This document shows, in pieces, positions 31,014 through 38,960 of a stretch of DNA of 44,618 nucleotides; the stretch's first letter is position 1, and each line of letters starts with the position of its first letter. The notes below the pieces were generated by a model, which saw only the letters and a list, made by a program, of their open reading frames with translations, was not told the origin of the DNA and ran no database searches. Origin of the DNA: Ruminococcus sp. UBA4321 (GTDB taxonomy: Bacteria; Bacillota; Clostridia; Oscillospirales; Ruminococcaceae). Both the position numbers and the translations under genes were made by a program. The stretch spans positions 1 to 44,618 of the forward strand of contig DGUB01000067.1 in NCBI GenBank assembly GCA_002393815.1. The letters are read 5' to 3'.

Positions 31014-31685
31014 ATGTTTAAAATTTTAGTCGTCGAGGATGACAAAGACCTGAACAAGACCGTCTGTACATGGCTGAATAAAAACGGCTACGAAGCGACC
31101 GGCTGTCTGAATGCCAATGATGCCTATAATGCCATGTACGGCGCATTGTTCGATTTGATTATTTCGGATATCATGATGCCCGGTATTGACGGCTTTGAAT
31201 TCGCCGAAACCGTCCGCGATTTGAATCAGGAGATTCCGATTCTGTTCATGACCGCGAAAGATGATATGAATTCCAAACAGCGAGGCTACCGGCTCGGCAT
31301 TGATGACTATATGACAAAGCCTGTAAATCTGGATGAACTTCTGCTCCGGATAGGCGCACTGCTCCGCCGGGCGAAAATCAATCAGGCGCGTCAGCTGACA
31401 GTCGGCAGTTTTACCATGAATGCCGATGAACGTACTGCCGTCCTGAATGGTGAGGAAATTCCGCTGACCGTCCGGGAATTCAATCTGCTGTATAAACTGC
31501 TCTCTTATCCGAAGAAGACGTTCACGCGCTCGGCTCTGATGGATGAATTCTGGGATATCGAAAGCACTTCCGGACTGCGGACGGTAGATGTTTACATGAG
31601 AAAGCTCCGGGAAAAATTTCAGGACTGCCATGATTTTGAAATTGTGACAGTACACGGTCTGGGTTATAAGGCGGTTATCAAATGA
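31014..31685 (+). CDS. OmpR-family response regulator
   Basis: A 223-residue regulator. The receiver has VVEDDKD, the phospho-acceptor Asp52 in IISDIMMPGIDG, the Thr in LFMTAKDD and Lys in YMTKPVN. The winged helix (about 128-222) has PLTVREFNLLYKLLSYPKKTFTR-type residues, then RTVDVYMRKLREKF and GLGYKAVI. GAGGTGAT precedes the ATG. Its stop overlaps the kinase start by 4 nt (ATGA), so regulator, kinase and small membrane protein form one operon. Confidence 0.94.
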   Translation: MFKILVVEDDKDLNKTVCTWLNKNGYEATGCLNANDAYNAMYGALFDLIISDIMMPGIDGFEFAETVRDLNQEIPILFMTAKDDMNSKQRGYRLGIDDYMTKPVNLDELLLRIGALLRRAKINQARQLTVGSFTMNADERTAVLNGEEIPLTVREFNLLYKLLSYPKKTFTRSALMDEFWDIESTSGLRTVDVYMRKLREKFQDCHDFEIVTVHGLGYKAVIK

Positions 31686-32734
31686 AGAAGTTCGGCGGAT
31701 TCTATAAATTTATTATTTTCTTTCTGCTGATTGCCTTTGTGGTGAGCTGTTCGTTCTTTCTGTTTCTGCATTTCATGGAATTTTCGGCAGAAGAACTGAA
31801 AACCGCCGCACCGCTGACATTCGGGAATGTGCTGTTTATTACGCTGATATTCTGGATTCTGGATACGCTTCGACGGAAATTCTATACGGACAGACCTGTC
31901 CGGCGGATTATCCACGGACTGGAGAAAATCACAAACGGTGACTTCCAGACCAGAATTGAACCGTTTCCGACAATTTCCGGCATGGCGGAAGAATATAACG
32001 AGATTATCGCGTATATCAATCAGATGGCGCAGGAACTTTCCGGCGTGGAAACGCTCCGGACGGACTTTGTTTCCAATGTTTCCCACGAGATGAAAACGCC
32101 GCTTGCCGTCATGCGGAACTATGCCGCACTGCTCCAGAGTGAGGATATTACGGACGAAGAAAGAAAAGAATATGCCGCGGCAATTGACGATTCTGCTGCG
32201 CGGCTGTCTTCTCTGGTTGTGAATATCCTGAAACTGAACAAGCTTGAAAATCAGCAGATTTATCCGGAAATGAAAGATTATTCTCTTTCCGAACAGCTCT
32301 GTGAATGTCTGCTCGAATTTGAATCCGAATGGGAACGGAAAAATATTAATATTGAAACAGACATTGATGAAGATATCCGTATTCATGCCGATGCCGAACT
32401 GCTGAGTCTGGTCTGGCACAACCTGATTTCCAATGCGCTGAAATTTACGGAAGACGGCGGCACCGTCACACTGACACTGCATGAAGAACAGAACAGGGCA
32501 ATCGTTTCCGTAAAAGATACCGGGTGCGGCATGGACAGCAGTACCGGAAAGCATATCTTCGAGAAATTCTATCAGGGCGATACTTCCCATGCCGCGAAAG
32601 GCAACGGTCTGGGGCTTGCACTTGTCAAGAGAATTATTGATATTCTTAATGCCGAAATCTCTGTCGAAAGCGAAATCGGCAAAGGAAGCACGTTTACTGT
32701 CATACTGCCGGAAGGAGCTGAACAGCATGAGTGA
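31682..32734 (+). CDS. Two-pass sensor histidine kinase
   Basis: A 350-residue kinase. Two membrane helices (about 8-32 and 45-65) enclose a very short extracellular segment of about a dozen residues, so it probably senses the membrane itself or a partner protein. A HAMP-like segment (RIIHGLEKITNGDFQTRI) precedes the phospho-acceptor His135 in NVSHEMKTPL. The N box is HNLISNALKFTEDGG, then DTGCGM and GNGLGLALVKRII. It overlaps the upstream regulator gene by 4 nt and the small membrane protein gene downstream by 8 nt. The short sensor loop is characteristic of kinases responding to cell-envelope stress, often antimicrobial peptides; that role is inference. Confidence 0.92.
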   Translation: MKKFGGFYKFIIFFLLIAFVVSCSFFLFLHFMEFSAEELKTAAPLTFGNVLFITLIFWILDTLRRKFYTDRPVRRIIHGLEKITNGDFQTRIEPFPTISGMAEEYNEIIAYINQMAQELSGVETLRTDFVSNVSHEMKTPLAVMRNYAALLQSEDITDEERKEYAAAIDDSAARLSSLVVNILKLNKLENQQIYPEMKDYSLSEQLCECLLEFESEWERKNINIETDIDEDIRIHADAELLSLVWHNLISNALKFTEDGGTVTLTLHEEQNRAIVSVKDTGCGMDSSTGKHIFEKFYQGDTSHAAKGNGLGLALVKRIIDILNAEISVESEIGKGSTFTVILPEGAEQHE

Positions 32735-33095
32735 AAATAAATTCAGTTATACATATTCGGCACAGCGTCACGCCGAAATCGAACAGATTCGCCGGAAATA
32801 TGCGCCGCCCCGTCAGCCGGACGATAAACTGGAATATCTTCGTCAGCTTGACAAAAGCTGTGAACGCGCCGGAACAGTCACTTCGATTCTGGTGGGAGTT
32901 TTCGGAACTCTGGTTCTTGGCGGCGGCATGACACTGATTTTAAAAATGCAGAATTTCGGCATCGGAATTCCGGTCGGACTGGCAGGGCTTTGCATCATGG
33001 CGGCAGCCGTTCCGGTCTACCGTAAAATGACCGCTGTCCGCCGTGAACGCCTTGCCCCCGAAATTCTCCGCCTGATTGAAGAACTTGAGAAATGA
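32727..33095 (+). CDS. Small two-helix membrane protein linked to the two-component system
   Basis: A 122-residue protein with a charged N-terminal region (about 1-45), two hydrophobic helices (about 50-72 and 76-95), and a short charged tail. I do not recognise the family. Its ATG at 32727 follows GAAGGAG by 9 nt and overlaps the kinase gene by 8 nt. It could be an accessory of the kinase, which has almost no extracellular domain. The plus-strand operon ends 4 nt from the stop of the convergent GGDEF gene, with no visible terminator in between. Confidence 0.75.
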   Translation: MSENKFSYTYSAQRHAEIEQIRRKYAPPRQPDDKLEYLRQLDKSCERAGTVTSILVGVFGTLVLGGGMTLILKMQNFGIGIPVGLAGLCIMAAAVPVYRKMTAVRRERLAPEILRLIEELEK

Positions 33096-33099
33096 CAGT

Positions 33100-34179
33100 T
33101 CAGACATGCTTTTCCTGTAAAAGGCGTTTCATGCGCAGTTTGTCATCGTACATCATGACATCTGCCTGACGGAAGATTTCTTCAAAATCAGAATCTTTCT
33201 GATATTCTGCATAGCCGACGGCGATACTGTAATTTTTGTTCTGAACGGAAGCTTTCAGTTCTGCAGTGAGTTTCAGAATTTCTTCTTCTTTGCAGTTCGG
33301 GCAGAGAATTTCAAATTCATCTCCGCCCATCCGGTAAAGCCGGAATCTGGCAGGCAGAAGCTGAAAGGCACTTTCCGCGGCGGCAAGAATCGCTTTATCG
33401 CCTTCGTCATGTCCGAGGGTATCATTGATTTGTTTCAGACCGTTCAAATCCATAGAGATGATGAACATCTGCTTTTTTTTCATACTCTCGATATCTTTAT
33501 AGAACGAATGCCGGTTGAAGGCATCTGTCAGCGCGTCTCTGGTGAGGGTCTGCGTCGTGAAGAACAGGTAATAAAACAGTGTGGAAAGCACCGCCATACC
33601 GCTGATAAGAAATTTATAGTCAAAGACCGTATTCATGACAACCGCAAGAATAATTCCTACATTCAGCACCATGATGAAAATGCTTTCTTCCCGCAGACCT
33701 AACCGGAATTTAATGACCGATGCGGCAAACAGCACGGCAAGATACATGGCACTCAGATAGAACGGAATCGGCGAAAGCTTGCCTAAAGAAACATTTCCCT
33801 GCATATCATATCTGAAAATACAGCCGTTGAAAATACTGCTCAGACTCAGAAGAATGTTCAGAGAGGCGAAAATCTGCAAAAGTATCCGGATTTTTTTCTG
33901 AATCACTGGAGAAATCAGAATAAACGGCAGAATCACCGCACCGCTGACTGCATAGCTTATGGCTGTGAAAACTTTTAATAACAGCAGATGCGTTCCCGTT
34001 CCCTGAAACGAATACATGATGATATTGCAGACAACCATCAGCAGGGAAATCAGCGTGGAGACAAGAAACGGCAGTTTCTTCTTCAGGGTAAAAACAGAAT
34101 TGAACCAGATAAAAATCAAAAGCGTAATATTGGCAGTCAAAATCAGATAACTCATCTGAATAATTTCTTTTACCGGCAT
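33100..34179 (-). CDS. Membrane diguanylate cyclase with multi-helix sensor region
   Basis: A 359-residue protein with about six membrane helices (about 10-215), followed by a GGDEF domain: TRDALTDAFNRHSFY, SMDLNGLKQINDTLGHDEGD, then GGDEF at 285-289. The active site is intact, so it should make c-di-GMP at the membrane. No RxxD inhibitory site is visible before GGDEF. I chose the ATG at 34177-34179 because AGGAGG lies 10 nt upstream; a longer reading would add 21 residues and start near the promoter. The membrane part is hydrophobic without a recognisable sensory motif, possibly a 7TM-like unit. The promoter lies 35 nt upstream of the start codon. Confidence 0.87.
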   Translation of the reverse strand: MPVKEIIQMSYLILTANITLLIFIWFNSVFTLKKKLPFLVSTLISLLMVVCNIIMYSFQGTGTHLLLLKVFTAISYAVSGAVILPFILISPVIQKKIRILLQIFASLNILLSLSSIFNGCIFRYDMQGNVSLGKLSPIPFYLSAMYLAVLFAASVIKFRLGLREESIFIMVLNVGIILAVVMNTVFDYKFLISGMAVLSTLFYYLFFTTQTLTRDALTDAFNRHSFYKDIESMKKKQMFIISMDLNGLKQINDTLGHDEGDKAILAAAESAFQLLPARFRLYRMGGDEFEILCPNCKEEEILKLTAELKASVQNKNYSIAVGYAEYQKDSDFEEIFRQADVMMYDDKLRMKRLLQEKHV

Positions 34180-34213
34180 TGCAAAGCCTCCTGTCCAGAA
34201 ATATGCTGCTATT

Positions 34214-34242
34214 ATTATAGCACAAAATTTGTCAGAATGCAA
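34214..34242 (-). promoter_or_regulatory. Promoter of the membrane GGDEF gene
   Basis: Minus strand: TTGCAT (34237-34242), 17-nt spacer, TATAAT (34214-34219) with extended TGC. Confidence 0.8.
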
Positions 34243-34302
34243 TGCTGATTCTGGGGTTTCCGGAATTTTTACTCAAAAAGTCAAGAATTTATAGAACATT
34301 TC

Positions 34303-34311
34303 TGTTATAAT
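34303..34311 (+). promoter_or_regulatory. Extended -10 of the AraC-GGDEF gene
   Basis: TGTTATAAT (34303-34311) is an extended -10. No good -35 is present at 17 nt. Confidence 0.55.
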
Positions 34312-34319
34312 AAAATCAT

Positions 34320-34331
34320 AGTAACGTTACT
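34320..34331. promoter_or_regulatory. Perfect 12-bp palindrome near the transcription start
   Basis: AGTAACGTTACT, located at about +2 to +13 of the AraC-GGDEF transcript. This is a repressor-operator position. Confidence 0.5.
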
Positions 34332-34357
34332 GAAATCTGAAAAAAGGAGGAAGCCTC

Positions 34358-35215
34358 ATGAAACAGAATTCCAACCGGTTTATGATTTTTATGGACGCGC
34401 TGGATTTTATCGAACATCATCTTATGGATGAATTCACACAGGAAGAGATTGCAAATGCCTGTTACTGTTCGCTGTCAAATCTCCAGAAAACATGGAAAGC
34501 CTGTACCCATATGAGCGTGAAGGAATATATCTCGAAGCGCAGGCTCACCCTTGCCGGACGGGATATGCGGAATCAGAATCTTTCCGTACTCGATACGGCG
34601 ATGAAGTATGGTTATAATTCTCATGAAGTCTTTACAAGAGCATTTACAAAAGTATGGGGCGTTTCTCCGTCGAAATTCCGGAAAGAGTGGAAGGGCGACT
34701 GCTGTCTGTACCCGAAGCTGAATCCCGCATATCTGGAAGAAGGAGCTGTTATTATGGATAATAGAAATAGCAATATCAAAAAATTTGATGTCAGTGAATT
34801 CTATGACTATCTCAGAAGTCAGGCAGGAACCTATGTCCTCTGCTTTGATGTCGTCAATCTGATGCCGGTGAACGAAAACCTCGGCAGAGAAGCCGGAGAT
34901 AAAGTCATTCTGGAATCGTTCCGCAGAATCAACGAAGCCGCCGGAGAAAATATGCTTTGTCTGCGCATGGGCGGCGATGAATTTGTGATGATTACAGAAT
35001 CTGCCGACAGGCAGAAAGTCACTGCCATTGCACAGGAAGTGCTTTCCCATAACGGAGAGGCTGTTCCGTACCCGGGCGGCGAAGTGCCGGTTTCACTTCG
35101 GTGCGGTGTGATTGTGATTCAGACACATCTGAAATATTCCGTCCTCTGTGAAGATTTCAACAAGGTACTGGACAAGGCAAGAGAAACCGGAACTATCGCA
35201 TTTTCCGAAACATAA
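34358..35215 (+). CDS. AraC-type DNA-binding domain fused to GGDEF
   Basis: A 285-residue protein. Residues about 10-112 are an AraC/XylS double helix-turn-helix: DEFTQEEIANACYCSLSNLQKTWK, then EYISKRRLTLAGRDMR and SVLDTAMKYGYNSHEVFTRAFTKVWGVSPSKFRK. The C-terminal half (about 140-285) is a GGDEF domain: CFDVVNLMPVNENLGREAGD, then RMGGDEF at 203-209. Active-site residues needed for catalysis are largely kept, though the usual GH before the EGD segment is GR and the Lys of the DxDxFKxIND block is Met. So the enzyme could be weak or act as a c-di-GMP or GTP sensor that controls DNA binding. GGAGG precedes the ATG. Confidence 0.88.
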   Translation: MKQNSNRFMIFMDALDFIEHHLMDEFTQEEIANACYCSLSNLQKTWKACTHMSVKEYISKRRLTLAGRDMRNQNLSVLDTAMKYGYNSHEVFTRAFTKVWGVSPSKFRKEWKGDCCLYPKLNPAYLEEGAVIMDNRNSNIKKFDVSEFYDYLRSQAGTYVLCFDVVNLMPVNENLGREAGDKVILESFRRINEAAGENMLCLRMGGDEFVMITESADRQKVTAIAQEVLSHNGEAVPYPGGEVPVSLRCGVIVIQTHLKYSVLCEDFNKVLDKARETGTIAFSET

Positions 35216-35221
35216 AAAATT

Positions 35222-35249
35222 TCCCTCACGGAGTCAAATCCGTGAGGGA
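35222..35249. terminator. Terminator between AraC-GGDEF and MATE genes
   Basis: A perfect 11-bp stem (TCCCTCACGGA / TCCGTGAGGGA) with a 6-nt loop. The T-run is good on the minus strand (for the MATE gene) and poor on the plus strand. Confidence 0.85.
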
Positions 35250-35253
35250 TTCT

Positions 35254-36672
35254 TCATGCCTGTACAGGTTCGGGCAGAAGTTTGTGCCGAAGTTCTGAAA
35301 CGCGTTTTCTGTAGATGCGCTTTAACAGAATCCAGCCGACAACGGCTGTGACAGCTTCTGCAATCGGAAACGCACTCCACACAAGCCATATTCTGCCGGG
35401 GTTCTGCCGTGCCAGATGCACGAATAACAGAATCAGCGGAAAGATAACTATCAGCTGACGAAGCAGAGAAATCACAAGCGATTCGATACCGCCGTCCAGT
35501 GCCTGATATATTCCCTGAAAGGCGATATTCATTCCGGCAAAGACAAAGCTCAGGGAAATCACATGCATGGCACTGATGAATAATTTCTCTGTATCGCCGC
35601 TCATGCCGAACAGGTGCGCGAATGCACTAGCGGAAAGTTCAGCGGCAAGCGTTCCGGCGAGCATGATGATTCCGGTATAGAGCAAGCCGTATTTCACGCC
35701 GTCACGGATTCTGGACTTGCTTCCCGAACCGTGATTGAATGCGATAATCGGGGTAATCGCGTCGCGCAGTCCGAACGCCGCAAACAGGACAAACTGCTGA
35801 ATTTTATAATACATGCCGTAAGCCGTCTGCATCGGAACGCTGATTCTGACAAGAATCAGATTCAGTCCGTATGTCATGAACGACATGAGAGCCTGTGCGA
35901 TAATTGCTGGAAGTCCAATCTGATAGATTTCCCGGATAATCTGCATATCCGGTTTCAGATAAGAAACAGAGTTTTTAATTTCTTTGTTAATCCGGAAGTG
36001 GAAGAAAATGCCCAGTCCGGCAGAAACGACCTGACCGATGACTGTCGCCAGAGCCGCGCCCTTTACGCCGAGTTCCGGACAGCCCAGCCATCCGTAAATC
36101 ATAATCGGGTCGAGTACGATATTCACAACTGCTCCGGCAATCTGCGCGATGGTCGAGTAAAGCGAATTTCCGGCGGCTTGCAGAAGCTTTTCTGCAATCG
36201 AGAACAGCACGATTCCAAATGAGCAGACACAGCAGATTCTCAGATAAGAAACCGCCATTTCCATTGTGACAGTACTGGTTTCAGCCGAAACCTGCGACAT
36301 GACATAAGGTTTCACGCCGAACAGACCGAACAGCACGAACAGGACAAACATCACTCCGGCGAGGAAAAACGCATTTCCGGCGGCTTTTCCGGCTTTTTCG
36401 GAATTCTTCTGTCCGAGGCATCTGGAGACAAGCGCGTTCATGCCGACACCTGTCCCGATTCCGAATGCTACCATCAGCATCTGCGCCGGAAAGACCAGTG
36501 TCAGGGCATTGGCGGCATCTGCGCCGGTCTCTTTCATATTCGAGACGAATGCACTGTCTACGATATTATAGACCGCCTGCAAGACCATAGAGAGAATCAT
36601 CGGCGTACCCATATTGAGCAGTAATTTCGGTACAGGCATAACTGCCATTTTGTTCTGATTCTGAGATTTCAA
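35254..36672 (-). CDS. MATE-family multidrug/sodium antiporter
   Basis: A 472-residue membrane protein of the MATE family, with 12 predicted helices in two related halves; MATE proteins export cationic drugs or metabolites using a sodium or proton gradient. Typical segments are [27 protein letters not shown] near the N-terminus, [32 protein letters not shown], the later [21 protein letters not shown] and the C-terminal [18 protein letters not shown] placed the start at the TTG (36670-36672) because AGAGGTG lies 6 nt upstream; the next in-frame ATG is 7 codons on. A promoter and a strong hairpin plus T-run lie just upstream of the gene, which suggests attenuation. Confidence 0.92.
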   Translation of the reverse strand: MKSQNQNKMAVMPVPKLLLNMGTPMILSMVLQAVYNIVDSAFVSNMKETGADAANALTLVFPAQMLMVAFGIGTGVGMNALVSRCLGQKNSEKAGKAAGNAFFLAGVMFVLFVLFGLFGVKPYVMSQVSAETSTVTMEMAVSYLRICCVCSFGIVLFSIAEKLLQAAGNSLYSTIAQIAGAVVNIVLDPIMIYGWLGCPELGVKGAALATVIGQVVSAGLGIFFHFRINKEIKNSVSYLKPDMQIIREIYQIGLPAIIAQALMSFMTYGLNLILVRISVPMQTAYGMYYKIQQFVLFAAFGLRDAITPIIAFNHGSGSKSRIRDGVKYGLLYTGIIMLAGTLAAELSASAFAHLFGMSGDTEKLFISAMHVISLSFVFAGMNIAFQGIYQALDGGIESLVISLLRQLIVIFPLILLFVHLARQNPGRIWLVWSAFPIAEAVTAVVGWILLKRIYRKRVSELRHKLLPEPVQA

Positions 36673-36699
36673 GAAAAACACCTCTTTAAAAATTTGGAA

Positions 36700-36756
36700 T
36701 AAAAATAAAAAACCGTGCAGAAAGCGCATAATCTGGAGTTACGCTTTCGCTGCACG
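36700..36756 (-). terminator. Promoter-proximal terminator/attenuator hairpin before the MATE gene
   Basis: Minus strand: CGTGCAG (36750-36756) pairs with CTGCACG (36714-36720), then after 2-nt bulges AAAGCG with CGCTTT and TAA with TTA, around the loop CTCCAGA. A T-rich run (36700-36712) follows directly. The hairpin begins about 5 nt after the predicted transcription start, and the MATE start codon is 28 nt after the T-run. Transcripts from the promoter should therefore stop here unless something prevents it. Confidence 0.75.
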
Positions 36757-36767
36757 ATTATGATATT

Positions 36768-36796
36768 ATCATAGCAGATTTTTCCGGAATTTGCAA
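36768..36796 (-). promoter_or_regulatory. Promoter of the MATE gene leader
   Basis: Minus strand: TTGCAA (36791-36796), 17-nt spacer, TATGAT (36768-36773) with extended TGC. Confidence 0.75.
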
Positions 36797-36840
36797 GGGG
36801 CATTCTGCACAAAGATTTTCCGGATTTTTGTTTTTGATTT

Positions 36841-37824
36841 TTACAGATACTGACTGCTTCGTTTTTCCTGCATTTTCATCCGGCGGACATCTTCGCCGAG
36901 AAATTCCCAGATTTCATAGACAGCATACAATCTGGAAAAAATACGTTCGTCATACTGTGAATCCAACAGTGCCCTGCTGAGATTGGTACTGATGATAGTA
37001 GGAAGATGCTTGTTAATTCTGGTATTGATGATATTATACAGCGTGGATTTGGTAAATGCAGTCTGAAATTCTGTTCCCAGGTCATCCAGTACCAGCAGGT
37101 CAGTATTGATAACCATCTGTAATGTGCTGACTTCTGTTTTTTCAGTGGTAAAATGCTCCTGTTCTATTTGGGAAAGAAGATTGCCGATAGAATCGTAGAT
37201 AACGGCATAGCCCTTTTTCAGGACTTCGGTCACAATAGAAAGCGAAAGATGCGTTTTGCCGACACCTACTTTTCCGAAAAATAATAAATTGGAAGAATTG
37301 GTATTGAAATTAATCGCATATTGTTTGCAGAATTCCAGTGCCTTTTTCATTTTCAGATAACAGTCAATTTCTTCACCTTTTGCATTTTTCTTGAAAATGC
37401 CCTTATAATATTCCAGAGAAAACTGCTCAAATGTGCGGAGCTGAAGATGCGTCTCCTGATTCATTTTTTCAATGCTTGCAGAGGAAATGAGTTTTTCAAG
37501 ACAGTCACAGTATCTGTTTTCCAGAAAGCCTGTGTCCTGACATTTTTCACAAGTGTAGTGCATCTCCAGATAATCAGCCGGATAGCCGTGATTTGTCAGC
37601 AGCTGTGCGGAATAACGCTGTGCCTGCAAATTCTGCCGTTTGAGAATTTCAATATCTTCGCCCATCAGAATCCGGGAAGCAGTCTGTGCCAGCTGATAAT
37701 TGACTTCGGCAATTTCCGGAATTTTCTGATTGATTTCCTGATACCGCCGTTCATTTTCGGCTTTGGCTCGGATTCTTCTTTGTGAGACAATATTTAAAGC
37801 CTCCTGAAAAGCATTCTGATTCAA
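36841..37824 (-). CDS. DnaC/DnaI-like helicase loader ATPase
   Basis: A 327-residue AAA+ ATPase that should load replicative helicase at origins or stalled forks, together with the DnaD-like protein upstream. A zinc-ribbon-like CEKCQDTGFLENRYCDC (about 90-108) follows an N-terminal helical region; this is typical of Bacillus DnaI. Walker A is GKVGVGKTH near residue 182, Walker B is LLVLDDLGTE near 244, and the sensor motif is IISTNLS near 276. I placed the start at the TTG (37822-37824), with AAGGAGG 8 nt upstream. It lies 13 nt after the DnaD-like gene and is the last gene of the minus-strand run. Confidence 0.92.
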   Translation of the reverse strand: MNQNAFQEALNIVSQRRIRAKAENERRYQEINQKIPEIAEVNYQLAQTASRILMGEDIEILKRQNLQAQRYSAQLLTNHGYPADYLEMHYTCEKCQDTGFLENRYCDCLEKLISSASIEKMNQETHLQLRTFEQFSLEYYKGIFKKNAKGEEIDCYLKMKKALEFCKQYAINFNTNSSNLLFFGKVGVGKTHLSLSIVTEVLKKGYAVIYDSIGNLLSQIEQEHFTTEKTEVSTLQMVINTDLLVLDDLGTEFQTAFTKSTLYNIINTRINKHLPTIISTNLSRALLDSQYDERIFSRLYAVYEIWEFLGEDVRRMKMQEKRSSQYL

Positions 37825-37837
37825 AATAATTTCCTCC

Positions 37838-38956
37838 TTAGTTGATTAAATCAAGATATTTGTCCAGTTCTTCCATCCGTTCTTTCTGTGCGGCATCATC
37901 TTCCGGATTTTCTTTTTTCTGTTTCCGGCTTTTTTTGTTTTTAGAAATCAAAAGCTGAATATATTCATCATGATGTTCTTTAGCTTCCTGAATCTCTGTA
38001 ATCTGTTTTTGATTCCATTCAAGGAGAATCGGGTGAATATATTTGAAGTTCACTTTTCCGGTGGCTTCGACGGACAGGTCTCTTGCATATTTGAGCAGTT
38101 CTTCGGAAAAGCCCATCGGCTGCCAGAGTTCGATATATTCTTTCTGATTTTTCGTCGGACGGGCATCGAGTTCAAACACACGGCAGATATAATTTGTATA
38201 AGTGTAGAACTCCATAAGTTCACTGACTTTTTTTTCAGCAGCTTCTTTTGTCAGAATTTCGTCCTCGTACCATCCGGCGGCGACTTTATTCAGATAGTTC
38301 TGTGAGAGATGTTCTGTCTCGGAACAATATTTCAGCAGAATCAAAATCACTTCCGCAGGCATTCCGAGATAAGCATACATCCAGACAAGAGAATTCGCCT
38401 GCATCTGGTTGATGGCTTTCTGATAATATTTTTCTTCTGCAATGCGGATGAGTTTGCGCAGTTCCGGAGAAGACGAAATCATTTCGCTGATGGTTTCCGT
38501 TGTGAAGAATTCCTGTAAGCCGAACTGACTAAGTTTCAGTTTGCGCAGTTCCTGCTGCTGTTCCGGAGAGGCTTCCGGCTTCGGAGCGGGAGCAGATACA
38601 GGTTTTGTTTCAGGTTCCGGAACAGGAACGGAAAACGGCATATCCTGTACGGAAACTGCCGGAGCAGCCGGTTTCGGGGCAGGGGGCGGCGCGGATGGAA
38701 ACAGTTCCAGCTGTGTGCCTTCTGATTTTTCTTCCAGAATGTTGACCTGTGACCAGAAAGCAAGGGCATCCTCTGCCTGTTCTTCCGGCATCCGCAGAAA
38801 AGAAGCTATCTGTGATACCGTGAACTGCTTGTCCGGATAGCGGAGAAGATATAATAATACTTTCAGATGATTTTCCTTTGCAAGCCTTATCAGGTTATCG
38901 ACCACTGCCGATGGCACGGAAAAGGCATGAAAACCAAAATTGACCTGATATTCCAT
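37838..38956 (-). CDS. DnaD-domain primosome protein
   Basis: A 372-residue replication-initiation protein of the DnaB/DnaD type of Firmicutes. An N-terminal winged-helix region (about 18-70: VLLYLLRYPDKQFTVSQIASFLRM) is followed by a Pro/Ala-rich linker (about 88-135) and a DnaD domain, with YTNYICRVFEL near 255 and YIELWQPMGFSEELLKYARDLSVEATG near 275-300 corresponding to the YxxxIxxxW motif. The C-terminus is basic and charged (NKKSRKQKKEN). The ATG at 38954-38956 has AGGAG 11 nt upstream, inside the end of the DUF308 gene. The DnaC/DnaI-like gene follows 13 nt after it, the standard primosome pairing. Confidence 0.92.
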   Translation of the reverse strand: MEYQVNFGFHAFSVPSAVVDNLIRLAKENHLKVLLYLLRYPDKQFTVSQIASFLRMPEEQAEDALAFWSQVNILEEKSEGTQLELFPSAPPPAPKPAAPAVSVQDMPFSVPVPEPETKPVSAPAPKPEASPEQQQELRKLKLSQFGLQEFFTTETISEMISSSPELRKLIRIAEEKYYQKAINQMQANSLVWMYAYLGMPAEVILILLKYCSETEHLSQNYLNKVAAGWYEDEILTKEAAEKKVSELMEFYTYTNYICRVFELDARPTKNQKEYIELWQPMGFSEELLKYARDLSVEATGKVNFKYIHPILLEWNQKQITEIQEAKEHHDEYIQLLISKNKKSRKQKKENPEDDAAQKERMEELDKYLDLIN

Positions 38957-38960
38957 AAAA

